Shown here: in pieces, positions 1 through 12,104 of the stretch
Position numbering within the stretch: the first letter of the stretch is position 1
Layout: each line of letters starts with the position of its first letter
NCBI GenBank assembly: GCA_964017125.1
Contig: OZ024908.1
Location: 64,793,173 to 64,857,172 of the forward strand
Origin: Flabesymbios commensalis
Taxonomy: Eukaryota; Annelida; Polychaeta; Terebellida; Flabelligeridae
Length of the DNA: 64,000 nucleotides
Direction of reading: 5' to 3'
The notes under the pieces: model-generated
The model's input: only the letters and a program-made list of their open reading frames with translations
What the model was told of the DNA's origin: nothing
Database searches by the model: none
Translations under genes and position numbers: made by a program

Positions 1-270
1 TGCCACTCGTTAATTAATTAATTATTAAAGATGTATCTGTCGGCTGTTTTGTCGTGGGTCACTCGCAGTAGCATCCAGATGTTGCACTGCCAAACAGATG
101 ATTCGCGCATTGCACTTGTGGCCATCAGTACGATTGCTGCATTCATGAAACCTGAATCCGTAACTTTACCGTCTCATCTGTTTAGGAATGCTGCTGTTAT
201 GCGATCAAGGGATGTAAACCGGATTAGTCACCCTTGGTGTTATCTTGTCGTGGCATATCAGTGTCGCTAA

Positions 271-495
271 CCCTTACTGAAATGTGTTAGTATAAACCGT
301 GGAAATCAAAGGGTTTTTTCAATATGAAATCATCATAAATACTCTTCCCGATTCATTTGAATACATATGTTATGGGTCTACGACCATTAGAAATATGTTA
401 ATTCTTTCAGTGCGCGAAGATCGTCTTTATACGTGAGAATCCACGTCTGTAGACATCAGATTCTGACGTATAAAGACGGACCCCCGCTGAAAGGG
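271..495. mobile_element. CCCTT/TTAA MITE, family 1
   Basis: CCCTTACTG ... GCTGAAAGGG with CTAA and TTAA outside. Contains the family word TTATGGGTCTACGACCATTA and a terminal GACGTATAAAGACGG hairpin. Sister copies are at 20052, 46496, 51552 and 58061. Confidence 0.7.
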
Positions 496-569
496 TTAAT
501 TGTTCACCTGTCTTCTGGTAACTACAGTTCTTGCCACACCACTTCCCAACGTATGCCAATGGTAATTTG

Positions 570-745
570 TGATTTCGGACCTCTATCATATCAGACTGGT
601 GATTTCGGACGTCTATAGGTGATTTCGGACGGTCTGTGGTAAAATCGGAAGGTTACTTCGGACAGTGTGCGATGATTTTGGACGCCCAACATGGTATTCT
701 TTTACATGACTCTTTCTGTACTAATAATTATCGGTAATTTCGGAC
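570..745. repeat. GTGATTTCGGAC word array
   Basis: GATTTCGGAC or near copies at 571, 601, 621, 652, 673 and 733, several followed by GTCTA. A related set in the opposite sense (GTCCGAAATTACC) lies at 13651-13785, and GTCCGAAACC words fill the element at 30490-32449. The rest of 499-1339 shows no gene. Confidence 0.6.
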
Positions 746-1339
746 GGTGTTTTTGAACGGTGCTTTCAGACTTGCTCTGATGCTACCAACAGGTCGAATC
801 TGCCACTCATACAGTATCAGAACCGAACTTTCGCTGGCATTGGAGATGAATTGAATGTTCTTTTACATTCTCTAGTGCGGGGCCAAACGGCAGTATCTGC
901 ATACTTTATAAGTGGGCAGTTGCTACCTTTTGGTTTTGCATAATTCAGTCATAACAAGTTAGTCTACAGTTTTGTTGGGACAACCGTTTTTACTATTTGC
1001 CGTGTATAAATCTATAATGTTTGTGGGTATACGCATAGAGTCATTCATCTGTGTATGTAAAGATTGTTGTTTTGATCATTGTTTTATTATATGTTTCATA
1101 ATCATTGACCCTACTTAATTTAAGAAAAAGCATTTTTTTCTTGTGTTAAAGGTGGCCATAGTGGTAGCGACACTTGTGTTGTTTTAACTATGGTCTCCTG
1201 ACTGTTATTCTGTACATTGTAGCGATAGTGTATATACTTTGTTTGGTCAAATAAATTCTTCTTTTTCTGTGGAGTCATATAATATAAAAATTACTCATCC
1301 ATGGATACGATGGAAAGGTGCGGTGTCAGCACCTGTACA

Positions 1340-1467
1340 CCCAGCAAACACGACACGCTGGCCCAATGTTTTTATAATGTTGAGCCAGCGTCGTTGACGG
1401 TTGGCCAACATTTCAACAACAATGGGCCAACGTTTCTTAGAGATTAACTCCTGACATTGTCCCTGGG
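1340..1467. mobile_element. CCCAGCA hairpin element, copy 1
   Basis: Starts CCCAGCAAACACG and ends CCCTGGG, with GGCCCAATGTT / AACATT...GGGCCAACG arms. Diverged at the right end. Confidence 0.6.
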
Positions 1468-1726
1468 TGATTAGTCTAATAACAGAACATTTAGTTGGCC
1501 TATGTCTAATTCAAAGAAAAAAAATCACTCATTTATGAACTATATATTAACTATAAAAGTATATACGAATTATTGAGTTACAAACATGGACGTACAGGAA
1601 CGGACTGTCGACTGGCGCGAGATGGTCTTGAACTTATGGCTCGCATGCGCGGCTAGGAAAAGCGATAACTGTTTTCCAAACTACCTATATATTGAATTGA
1701 ATACATGTATAGACGTCAAATCATAT

Positions 1727-1832
1727 CCCAGCAAGCACAAAACATTTGTATAGCATTTTTGCAACGTCGACCCAACGTCTTCGACGTTGGTCCAACATTT
1801 GTATGTTATACAAATGTTTTGTGTTGGCTGGG
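1727..1832. mobile_element. CCCAGCA hairpin element, copy 2
   Basis: A near-complete hairpin, CCCAGCAAGCACAAAACATT to its inverse ending GTTGGCTGGG, with a centre AACGTCTTCGACGTT. It shares the ACAAAACATTTGTA arm with the copy at 56661, so those two form a subfamily. Confidence 0.7.
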
Positions 1833-4800
1833 TATGTGCTGCCGAGCTGCTTGGTGTATTGGACATGGTGTGCATACATCTATGATCCATATCCACACAT
1901 GTGCACGCACTGACCGGTCGCACATTTTCACGGGAGAAGCATACTTTATGGGCTTGGATGTTTTATTCTTGTTGTAATAATTAGATACTTTTGATAATGA
2001 AGCAGAAGCAACTATTATATTTTATTCATTTATCGTATACATTTGTTTCTATTTGAAAGATATTGATGTTACTCATTAATTTGACTGTGATTGAAATTGT
2101 GATCAACACAGTGTTAATATACCAATGAAAACGATCAAAAAACACATGGTTGATAGTTTACAGCGGAAGTAAACCATCCCTTCTCTCTCAAATTTTCGTG
2201 GACGGAATCTCTCACACAATCAATCAGTGTTGTGAGATTTAAAATTAGCTGTCCATGCTCTCCATGTCTATGGTTACAAATAAACATTAAAATATAATAG
2301 GATACATATAAAAATGAGACAAGAAAAATTGTAAAAGTCTTGCTTCAGTTCATACATCATACCGTTTGAAATCACCGACGAATTCACCATCCGCTATCAC
2401 CGATATTATAATTATGCCTACGGTATCATTGGTACGGCGAGACGGGCTCATCTCAGCACAAGTCACCACATCAAACCCGAGCCTCTAGTGTAGGCTCATA
2501 TGTCACATATAACACTTTTCCAAGATAGCCGCCAAACTATATAAAAATAAACATATTTACGAATAATTTTGCAACTACATACGCTAGAGACATAAATAAT
2601 ATGTCTATTCTTATGTTTTCAGGTATGAGAAAGCCAATTCTTTCCTTTGTTTTTAGAAAAAATATTTTAAAGTCTATATTTATGCAAATATGAACCAAAA
2701 CAACAGGATATCGCAGTGAGACTGCGGCTAACATTGTTTTGGCTGATAGCTTTTTTTTCTGTTTTCATTATGCTTGGCTGTCCCCTATGGTGATATCTGG
2801 GCGGATGTGGAGCTCTTATCCTTGTGGATGTTTTGTAAAACATGAAATTCAAAATGGCTGCCATGAAATCAATAAAGTTATATTTTGAGCAACAAACCAT
2901 AATATTTTTATCAGGAACTACAATAAAACAAATCCTACCATCATTCGACATCATTATATTGCCTAAAATGCTACGATAAGCTTTATTATATATATTCCCG
3001 AGTAAATTACATACCGGCACATCTACTCATTATATGCGTGGAGTAAGCCTACACATAACCCATAAACATAAGTAACTGCGTGATAGGTTAGAATATGAAC
3101 CAAGCGTAATTGTTCAGATACACTGAGGGTCCCCTTCCGATGGGTGCTTAATAATATCATTTCAATGTCAAATCAAAGAAAATCTTGAGAAATTAATTCC
3201 AATCTGGTATATTCTGCGCATAATTCTGAATTGCAAGACGTCAAATGCGCAACTAGCACTTCTGGAGACCAAAAATGCTAAATGATGTCATGTCACATAC
3301 TAAAATAGAAAAGTGGAAGAATAACTGAACTATTTGTCATATTTACACAGATCAACATATGCCTACAGGTATTAATAACTCGGTGCTATATATAGATTAT
3401 TTACAAAAGGTCAAGAACAACGTCATACCATACTGGGTTTTTTATCACACCCGTCCTCAAGCACTTGCACAATTTCACGCAAAAAAAAGTGATGTTTTAC
3501 ACAAAAATGGAAAGGGGTATTCTGAAGAAAATAAAGATTTATATCGGTCCGGGTTGCAGAGTTGGCCTTTACAGTAGCAAACACATATCATACCAAGGAC
3601 AACCTAAGGTCATTGCAAAGTCTAATAATAGCTCTTCGTACATAAAACAATTAATACGCAATTCTGGCATTTAGTTGTCATACAATCTAAACTATCCTCC
3701 GCAAAAAGTATTTTTTTCATTTGTAGCATACAATTCATTCTTGCAGCTAGTCCTACATTTTTCTTCAAATTTGAAAAACTAACATTGGTCATATTATTAT
3801 AGTTATGGCAAAAGGCGGCAGTACCATCTGGATCTTGCATTGCTTTTGTGAAATTCCTGGAATATAAGTTAAGAACAGGCCTAATGTCTCCTTGTGGCAC
3901 GTATGTCTGAAACATTTACTCAACATTTAGTGTGTTTGAAGTTAAAATAACCTTAACGGTGTATGGGTCTGGCCTTGAGTTACTTAGCGTTAGAGTTACT
4001 GCCCTGCTACGATAAATCATATTAATTTATTGCAGACTATTATTCATAATAAATAAATGTAAGGTACATTATACATTTTGAATGAGAGTTAAATGAGTTA
4101 ATCGGAAATGAAAGAAAACTAATCTGACATGAAAAAAAATATTATCTCAAGAGCTATTATAGCTATGATCATGATTGTCTGAAGTCATTATCCTTAAATT
4201 TTGAATTTTATCATATCATTATGTGATATACGTTGTGTCAATAACTTTATAAAAACTGTTATCGTTACATTTAATTCAATGATACCTCAATATTACACTA
4301 ACAAATAATACAAGATGGATATAAAGATGCAGTTATAATATGTAATGGCAAAACGTGTGTGAAACGAGAATCCAAAATACGTAGTCGAGGCCTTTTTTTA
4401 AGAGTTGAGCCGGAGAACCACTCTCAGAAACACTCTAAACATACTTTGTTTTTAATTATCTTCTTTTCGATATATATTTAGAGAAAGGATAGTTCCGAAA
4501 ATATATAAATATAAATCACTGATTAGTCAATCATTGCATGAATCTATACACATATAATGATGCTAGTAACATAAAATAAATCAAGTTACATGTTTTCGGA
4601 GTGGTAAGCATAACAGTTTAAAAAGTTTTGTCATATTACATTCTTTGACTGCTAAAATTTAAAAAAAAATTGTAACCTCTACGTGTATTTTGTGGGAGCA
4701 TTCTTAAAGGTTCAAAAATGTAATATTGACGTTTGAATCACAGATTTTTAAAATTTCCACACTATCGTTATATATTGAAGTTTACTTTGTGCTAAAATGT

Positions 4801-5049
4801 AATTTTAGTAACTGCCTTTGGTATTTCCTTGCATTGAAGATAATGTTTAAGTAATATTAAAAAAATGGTAATCAATTGAATAACATATCAGAAATCCGTT
4901 GATAATATATATTATCGGGGTGGGAGGGGCGTGAAAATAAATGGGTGAATACGTAAACGAATGACACTTTTTTGCACATATAAATTATGACTAAACTGGA
5001 CCAGGATAACTTTCCGTGTACATGGTGTATTAGAGCTGTACCGATTTTT
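1833..5049. other. Stretch without supported gene
   Basis: AT-rich, with no repeat structure or homology that I can name. A single minus-strand frame near 3757-3909 is discussed as a finding. 4860-5049 leads into the SINE. Confidence 0.5.
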
Positions 5050-5510
5050 GTATACGGCGGGAGCTCATTGGGTGTCAACTTGATCACTGAAGTTAAGCAC
5101 CGCCGGACCCGGTCCATAAGTGGATGGGTGAGTTACCGACCGTCTGGTTCTACCAGGTGCCGTATACACTATCGTGGGGCTCAGAGAACCACGTAAATCA
5201 GATGGCTCGTCTGACTGAACTAGACTTGGACGTAAAGAACCTCAATGGACGTAGGCGCAGTTTCCATCCGGCGAGACCCCAGAAAATCCACAATGTGTGA
5301 GTACTTTGCACATAAGGCGAATTTGCTTGGAATGGGAATAGCTTGATGCGCCTCCATGGCAGCTCAGCTGTATATCTCACAGGAGACTGAGTTTGAATTT
5401 GAATGATAACAGGCCTTGCTAAGTTACTCTCGATGTTCAGCGCTCTGAACAGCCTCCGGCTGGATACATGCGCTATATAAGATTTCATTCATTTATTCAT
5501 TCATTTCTGT
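5050..5510 (+). mobile_element. 5S-rRNA-headed SINE
   Basis: Positions 5050-5168 resemble 5S rRNA: CTTGATCACTGAAGTTAAGC, then GCCGGACCCGGTC, GTGGATGGGTGA and a closing ACCAGGTGCCGTATAC that pairs with GTATACGGC at the start. The 5S internal promoter (A box, IE, C box) falls in these blocks. A central body (CTCACAGGAGACTGAGTTTG ... GATAACAGGCCTTGCTAAGT) follows, then a tail TGCGCTATATAAGATTTCAT with ATTC repeats. This is the structure of SINE3-type elements. It is not a functional 5S gene. Confidence 0.7.
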
Positions 5511-5771
5511 ATTTTCAAGAGGTGACAATTGTGGTATATGTAAGGGTATGAAAATCACACGTACTGCATATTCAAGGGTCAATAAAATAACCCAGCATTT
5601 TTTTATAGAGCAATGTGTCTATTCAGAAAGGGTGTGTTATTGTCTAAATCTGTGTAGGCCTATTAAATGGTATGTTTACGCCAGAAACTGTATAGGGCCT
5701 AGTTATTTGCGGCAAAATCTGTATATTCAAAGGTATATTCAAAGGCCACAAATATATATTCAAGACTAATT

Positions 5772-5985
5772 TGTCAATCAATCAATCAATCAATAAAACT
5801 TCTATAGCGCCTATATCATCAGCGGACCGAACTCAGAGGCGCACAAATCCTTAGCGTGATTATCTGTCATAATCGAGGCCAAAGCAGGTTCGTCAACAAG
5901 GAGCCGGGCTGCTGAGGGACTAGGGTGGAAAAGACAGGTCAAATAGATGAGATTTAAGTAATTCCGGAATGTTAAGATTGTTTTT
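5772..5985 (-). mobile_element. LINE/SINE 3' tail with (TTGA)n end
   Basis: Seen in reverse, a 210-base segment ends GGCGCTATAGAAGTTTTATT followed by five TTGA units at 5772-5795. Such tails mark the 3' ends of LINE/SINE pairs. No coding part remains. Confidence 0.5.
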
Positions 5986-5989
5986 GCAT

Positions 5990-6573
5990 AATGTCCCAGT
6001 CACACTGTCGCGAATCATGATGGCGAACTGATACGGATGTGAATCCGTATTAGATCGCCAGCTGATTCGCCACTGTCGTATTGTTCTGTGCTAGAGCGTG
6101 TCAATTCTCCAAAAAAATCACACGGTTCTCAACGGTTCGCCAAGCCGATACGGATGTTTCAAACTGTTTAAAACATCCGTACTACCAATACGAATGAAGC
6201 CCATTCGTTGTAGTTCCTTACAGTTAGTAGCAGTTCGCATCGGTTCTAATCAGTTCTTTGCACTTTGCACGCATTGGAAGAGTCTGGCGATGAGCAAGGA
6301 ATCAGAAAAAACTGACTAGAACTGACTCGACGCAACACGGTACAGATATGGTTGTCGTTGCTTGTCGTGCTGAATCGTTGCTATTTACGGCCTGGAGATA
6401 CGATGCAGTACAATTTACATCACGAACTACAAAGGATAGCTACGGATTGCAACGTTGCGCAACGATGGAGTGAGACGAGATCCGAATAAGGTAGAACCCA
6501 ATGCGAACGACGGCGATTCACAGTGAATTAATGCGAACCAGGACGTTACCAATACAATGCAGAACGTATGGGG
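5990..6573. repeat. ATCCGTATTGG/TTCGC-rich dispersed repeat, interrupted by the 4 kb transposon
   Basis: GTCGCGAATCATGATGGCGA, CTGATACGGATGTGAATCCG and many CGGTTCGC / GCGAACC words. A related stretch lies at 12105-12515 (in reverse, AATACGGATGTGAGTGCGAA). The transposon ends at 10538 and is followed by GATTCGCATAGCGG, likely the rest of this repeat. No coding part; class unknown. Confidence 0.5.
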
Positions 6574-7099
6574 TAGTCCAGCAGATTTGTGACAAAAAGG
6601 CTCAGTTAGTGATAAAAGTACCAGAATTTGCATATTGATAGTTCATTATATACCAAAACATATTAGCTATGGACCCAATCTCAATTTCCATTTTTTTAGA
6701 ATTGGCGGCCATTTTCCAATATGGCCGCCAAATTTTACAATTTTGACAGTAGTTCTGGTCTTGTTGTATCAATATCGGAATACAAATCCAAGAACACATT
6801 CTTATGAGCCCACAAAATCAAAGTAGTGATGTCATAAATGAATTAGAATTATTAATATAACACCAAATTATGTTTATTTAATGAAAAATAATGCAAATGC
6901 CTTCAAAATAGTTTACGCGGAGACGCAATATTTACCGGATAGCTTTAAAAGTAAAAAAATCACACAAATTTATAACTACAGTAAAACATTTAGTTCAAAA
7001 AGAATTATTTTTATTATTTCTATCTAGGTACACAAAACATTCCTATGATATTATGTCTAAAAAGTTTATTGAAGACTCAGTTTCAATAACAGCTACCCA

Positions 7100-7600
7100 T
7101 GAGACTTTAAAAAAGGCAGGAATACTTGCTGAGAATAGCAAATGCACGAGGTCTTAGCATATTGACAATGACAGCACCATCTAACAGTAACATATCAACA
7201 TCTGGTCTGTCTGTTTGTGAAGGAGAAACTCTCTCAAAACATTATAATATATATGATTTTGTTCCTGTACGTATGTCCCCATAGGTCGAGAGCAATGGAG
7301 GGAAATCTTGGTTTTCGTTACTGAAGAAAGTAACCAAATTACCGTAACGAACTCGACAAGAGACATACATTAGACAGAACAGTGACACATTCTGTTTTTC
7401 TAACCACAAAAATTGCCCTTCTTGAAATCAGCTGCTACATCAGGATGACACTCTTTGAGCGACATCATGTCGCGTATATGCACAGGCAACCAGCGAGTAT
7501 AATTAGGGTGATCAAGTGCGAACATCAAAAGAGCTATGTTTTGCAGTACCTGGATGTACAAGTGAAAGTCCCCTTCTCTTAATGATCTGACAAACACAAG
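7100..7600 (-). pseudogene. Transposon protein, C-terminal segments
   Basis: The frame 7400-7597 reads FVRSLREGDFHLYIQ, FALDHPNYTRWLPVHIRDM and HPDVAADFKKGNF. Further on, around 7190, another frame reads DVDMLLLDGAVIVNMLRP. Both are landmarks of the same family, again in the expected order. Stops and frame changes lie between them. Confidence 0.6.
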
Positions 7601-7666
7601 AACGAACTGATAACTGAATCTCGAGTGTCAGACTTCAGAATTTAAATTGTGGATTTTCGTCTTCTT

Positions 7667-8252
7667 TCAGTTGTCTCCACTCGTCAAAATTATCAGCAAG
7701 ATCATTATGTTCTTCAACATATGATGAGTAATCCTTTTGCAACAGAGTGTAAAGTGCTGCAGCTGTGACCTGGTTTGATGTCTTGTTCTGGATACATGCG
7801 ACGCCTTTACAAAAGAATCAGCCTTTCTAGGAGTTGCTATGTCATCTTGAACAAGAGCTGCTGTCCATCCACTGCTGTCCAACCATTTTCCAAGTGCTTT
7901 CCAGGCAGCCATTACTATATGAAGCCCGCAGAGCATGATAACATATAAATCCTCTCCATAACTGTTAGGACTGATCCACTGTATTTTCTTCGTTATGTCA
8001 AACAATGGCTGATCACATGCCATGACCGGAGTTTGTCCAGTACTGGACATCCATTAAATCACGGGACATGGCTGGTGATGCAGCTTGCTCTTCAAACAAA
8101 GGAAGCAATGATGAAATAGCAAGGTTTAATTCACTTGTGCCTTTCTCGTGATGTACATGGAAGGCAAACCATGATAGATTCATATCATCTGAATCACTAT
8201 CTAGGCAGAATTCATGTACTTGAGCCAGCCATCTGAAACAAATATGTACCAC
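7667..8252 (-). pseudogene. Transposon protein, core segment (GQTPVM...YGEDLYVIMLCGLH)
   Basis: Two overlapping frames (8013-8252 and 7667-8050). The second reads GQTPVMACDQPLFDITKKIQ, YGEDLYVIMLCGLHIVMAA, WLDSSGWTAALVQ and ADSFVKASHVSRTRHQ, all typical of this uncharacterised family. Acidic residues in YGED and SRTRH-type blocks may belong to the catalytic region, but that is conjecture. Confidence 0.6.
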
Positions 8253-8837
8253 CTAGGAATAGCTTAATATAATCAACAGAACGCCTACATAAAGGCATAA
8301 TGTATGGAAAATTGTATTTCCTCTCACCTGTGTTCCTTCTGCATTGCTGATACAGCTTGATCGCCATGACTGATTAGAGCACTATTACTCTGTCGAACTT
8401 TGGCTTTATTCTTGGGCAGAACCAGTGGTAAAACATTTGTGTACTCTTCTGGAAGTGGCGCTTTTCTTAGTGAGACGAGCAAACATGTGATTCAATTATC
8501 CTTGCCTTATCCGGGATTTGTGCGGCATGGATGCTGGAATGAAGATATTGCTGTTCCATGAAGAGCTCCAAGGGTTGTTTTTGATGATGGGTTATGATCT
8601 ATATTATCATATGCAGCTGTTGTAAAAACTCCATGTCGGAGTTAACGAGGACAGACTACACCTTCTGATTTGTAAAGTTCAGATACATCATTTCCCAGAT
8701 AAGCTGATATGCTCAAAACTCTGTCATAAAATGATATGATACTGATAATCCAAGGTCGTAGAATTTATCAACCAAGCTACAATTGCGGGTTTCACCATGT
8801 AACGAAAGCCCCACATATATTGGAAGAGGTGGCTCTC

Positions 8838-9146
8838 TCATGGTGTTGTGGTATGTTCCTGTTGCTTGCGATGACGAAAAGTGCTGTTATAGAAAATATG
8901 CTGATCAACACTAAAAACGGCTTGAATCTCAAATGAATTATTTGTCTGTGTTTGAATGTTTAATCCTCCTAGTACCATTCCCTCTAATGTTCTCAAAGAT
9001 TGAGAAGTGCTTTCCAATGACTTCTGACACTTCGACTCTGTACTAAACATGTCCCGCCGAACAATCTTCGCGGCCTTCGACAAAATCCAGGCTTCGTCAT
9101 CAAAATCGCGTTCATATATATGTATGCTTGTCGTAAGGCGGCTCAC
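8838..9146 (-). pseudogene. Transposon protein, middle segment
   Basis: The minus-strand frame contains SRLTTSIHIYERDFDDEAWI and LSKAAKIVRRDMF, matching the family block with a conserved AK(I/A)VRR(D/E)(M/I)F helix. It follows the Cys-rich segment in the right order. The stretch between them (9147-9406) has only broken similarity. Confidence 0.55.
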
Positions 9147-9406
9147 ACGTCTTTGCTGAATGCTAGGAGAACATCTCTACCTTCTCTGTAAGCTTGACGA
9201 TCTTGTTGATGTGCTAGATTTCTGGTTTTTAAGTGAGTGTTATTAAAACTATCTGAAACATCAGCTCCAATCAGTTTTTGACGAGTTTTATATAGTCTTG
9301 CTAATTATGCTAATCTAAATACGGGGGCTGCGTCACTTTCGATATGTATATCCTTCATGAAAGCAATCAGCTCAGCCAAAGCGATACCTTCAATCCGTTG
9401 TTGGCC

Positions 9407-9980
9407 TTAATTCTTATCTTTGTCTATGTTTTTAGCTCTGGCTCTGGCTCTATTGTACAACGCTACGAGACAAGCTTGATGATAGACGACATTTTGTGAG
9501 ATCATGTCACCAGCAGCAAGTTTAATTGCTAATAGTGTCTTGTAGCTTTTTGGTGTCAGAAGACCTGCTTTTCCGTTTTTGTGACTTAGAAATCTATCTA
9601 TCCAGCTTTCTGCAATTCTTATGCCATTTGGTTTGATTATCAACAAGTGTTGAGGCTATTCCTTTGCCTTCGTCAAAAAACGCCATATTCAATGGCATTG
9701 GTGGAGACTTTATCTCGTCAAATTCTTGAATTGCTGAAGCTGCTTTTCCATATGTCTTTAGTGGATCTATATACGAACGCTTTGTCCCCAAAGGCCACTG
9801 CAGAGCCCCGTCTTTGTTATCTTGACAAAATATACACTTATCCCAATCCACAGATTCATTGATTGTGACTTTTGTGGCTGGTCTACAGACATTTTTTGTC
9901 AAACGTAATAATGTAGTTATTATTAAGAAATTTATTTTGCAGGAGAAATACTTGATGTAAAATATTTGTATGTATTTCAA
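9407..9980 (-). pseudogene. Transposon protein, N-terminal Cys-rich part
   Basis: Two overlapping minus-strand frames. The first (9594-9980) has WDKCIFCQ and, 60 residues on, WHKNCRKL, a likely zinc-binding CxxC...HxxxC pair. The second (9407-9646) has LLAIKLAAGDMISQNVVYHQ followed by CLVALYNRARA. These blocks occur in this order in the multi-copy family. The frames are offset, so at least one frameshift separates them. No coding function remains. The identification rests on remembered family motifs. Confidence 0.6.
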
Positions 9981-10538
9981 AGTTGGTTTAATATATAAAA
10001 ATAAGTCAAAAAGCAGTTACTGCTTTTTCGCCAATCGATGCTAAAAATGGCGGCCATTTTGGATTGCACAATGTTTTATCAAAAATTTATTAAAATTGTA
10101 TTGTTATTTATTTCAATAGATTTATTCTAAGGTGAATTACGGTCAAACAAAGTGTGTCTATTACCTGATTACAGCAGATAACATTGTTTTAATAATCATT
10201 AAAATATGAATATTTTCATTGAATTGGTCGCCATCTTGAAAATAGCGGCCATCTTGGATTCCACCGTTTTGACCATTTTGTCTACATGTATTTGTATGTG
10301 TCTCTGTGCAGCTTTATACATTCAATTTTAAATTATTTTTTAAATGATCACAATAGAATTTTGTGATCTTTTTTAAATTTGGCCGCCATCTTGAAAATGA
10401 CGGCCATCTTGGATTTGTTCAACTTGGGTCCATAGCTAATTTCAAAGAGTATCATCTCAGCTAACTTTCTGGAAATTTTGGTGCTTTTATCACTAACTGA
10501 GCCTTTCGTCTGATTTTCGTCACAAATCTGCTGGACTA

Positions 10539-12104
10539 GGGTAGATTCGCATAGCGGTAATAACTGGACTCTTATATCATTTCAGTGTTGCCAGGGCAGA
10601 CTATGATGATCATTGTGTTTCAAATAATGACCAATCCTCACACAAATTGCAACAGAATTTCTGACTGTTGTTTCCTACTCATAAATATGTCTCCTATAAA
10701 CTCAAAAAGTCTCAAGAGATTCGAGTGGCGGGAAGTATTTTCAGCACTGTTTATTAACTTTACCTTTCAACATATTCGACAATTTTGATGGTGGGATGAC
10801 GAGCCACTTTCTAGCAGTGTTATGTACGTATTTTAATAAAAAACTTGGTGCGATGTTATTATTGAGATTACCAGTGCCTTCTTAAAAGATTATATTATTT
10901 ATCCTCATTATACGAATAATTATACCATCAATAACCCCATTTGTACAGTTCCAGATTGGTAAAAATATATATTTAAAAAAACTTTAAATATAGTAATTTT
11001 GATCCAAGTCGAAAACATATAAATTATATACATAAATGATACATAAATAGGTCTATAGATGTATATAGTTACAACACTTACAACAGTTATTATAGGCTTG
11101 CATTTTGTCTGATGACTAAATGAAAGCCTATAATAACTAAATCGGTGGATATTATGCATACTTTTCAGCACTGATATTTTTTAAAATATATTTTTATTAC
11201 GCTATGAAGTGGGACTTTTTGGGATCAATTTAAAAATCGAAAGGATTAAAAATCAAGGAAAATAACTGGGTGCTAAAGATAGTGACTGTTGCTGCCAAAT
11301 GCGACTTTAAGCACTATCTCAATACTGAAACTCCATAATGTATCTCTCCAAATATATTTTTTTCTTGACCCACTCTATTTTTCAACTTCTAGTTGACAGT
11401 TGTCGTCGTCTTCTTCTGCGACATTACATTTGTTCAGCAACTTTATATGTGATGTGTTTCTGGCACTCCGCTTTCTGTTTTCTCCTGTTTTTCTTTGTAT
11501 GTTTTTTAATTGTTTTCATTTGCGGTAATATTCCTACTATTAATCCGCATATTCTATTACCTCGCTATATTTTCCGCTGATGAATTCTCAGTCTTTATCA
11601 CTTTATGATGATACACTCCTATCTCCCTCTGTCTGTCAAGCAATTTGTTTTATTGTTTTATTAATTTTCTTTTGTTAGTGTTGTTACAATTTATTTCCCG
11701 GTACTGTTTTCCTTTGTTTTCCCATATTGTGGTTGCAATCATTACTCTTTTTATACCACAGCTCATTCTTGTTTCCTAGTATGTACCCCTCTTTGTTACC
11801 TTTACTTTATTCGCTGATGAGTCCCAAATTGTTTTTTTTTTGTATTTTATTTCCTTCTATAGTTAAAAGTCATCTATCTTTATATAGCTTCTTCTGTGAC
11901 ACCATTTTTTCTTATGGGATACCGTTAATGATCTATATTTGAGCACCGACTCTAATATAAATTCGGTCTTTTAAAAATTTATAACAAAATTCTAATTGAA
12001 TAAATTTGATAAGATTGACTTCGAATAATAGTAATATAATTTTTAATATAATATAACACTGCACCAAAACTGGGCAAAGATTATGTTAATTTGATGGACA
12101 AAGA
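10539..12104. other. Stretch without supported gene
   Basis: AT-rich after the transposon's right end. Frames at 10920-11171 and 11338-11942 are hydrophobic, T-rich translations with no family signature. 13936-14319 and 14536-16029 are likewise empty apart from the items listed. Confidence 0.5.

Larger units (their letters stand above)
6574..10538 (-). mobile_element. 4.0 kb TIR DNA transposon with decayed, uncharacterised protein
   Basis: The two ends are inverted copies starting TAGTCCAGCAGATTTGTGAC, sharing CTCAGTTAGTGATAAAAG and, further in, TAGCTATGGACCCAA. The similarity extends about 150 bases. GGG on both sides suggests a 3 bp target duplication. The inside of each end carries GGCGGCCAT/ATGGCCGCC words. 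Read on the minus strand, the interior holds one decayed protein broken over several frames and segments (next entries). I cannot place it in a named superfamily. Relatives that I recall are multi-copy predicted proteins in cnidarians and deuterostomes. Confidence 0.8.

Noticed and set aside
5050-5168. Functional 5S rRNA gene
   Set aside because: The sequence deviates in the first third and continues into a SINE body and tail.
11338-11942. Hydrophobic frames resembling membrane segments
   Set aside because: T-rich DNA yields Phe/Leu-rich translations; no start context, splice sites or family match.
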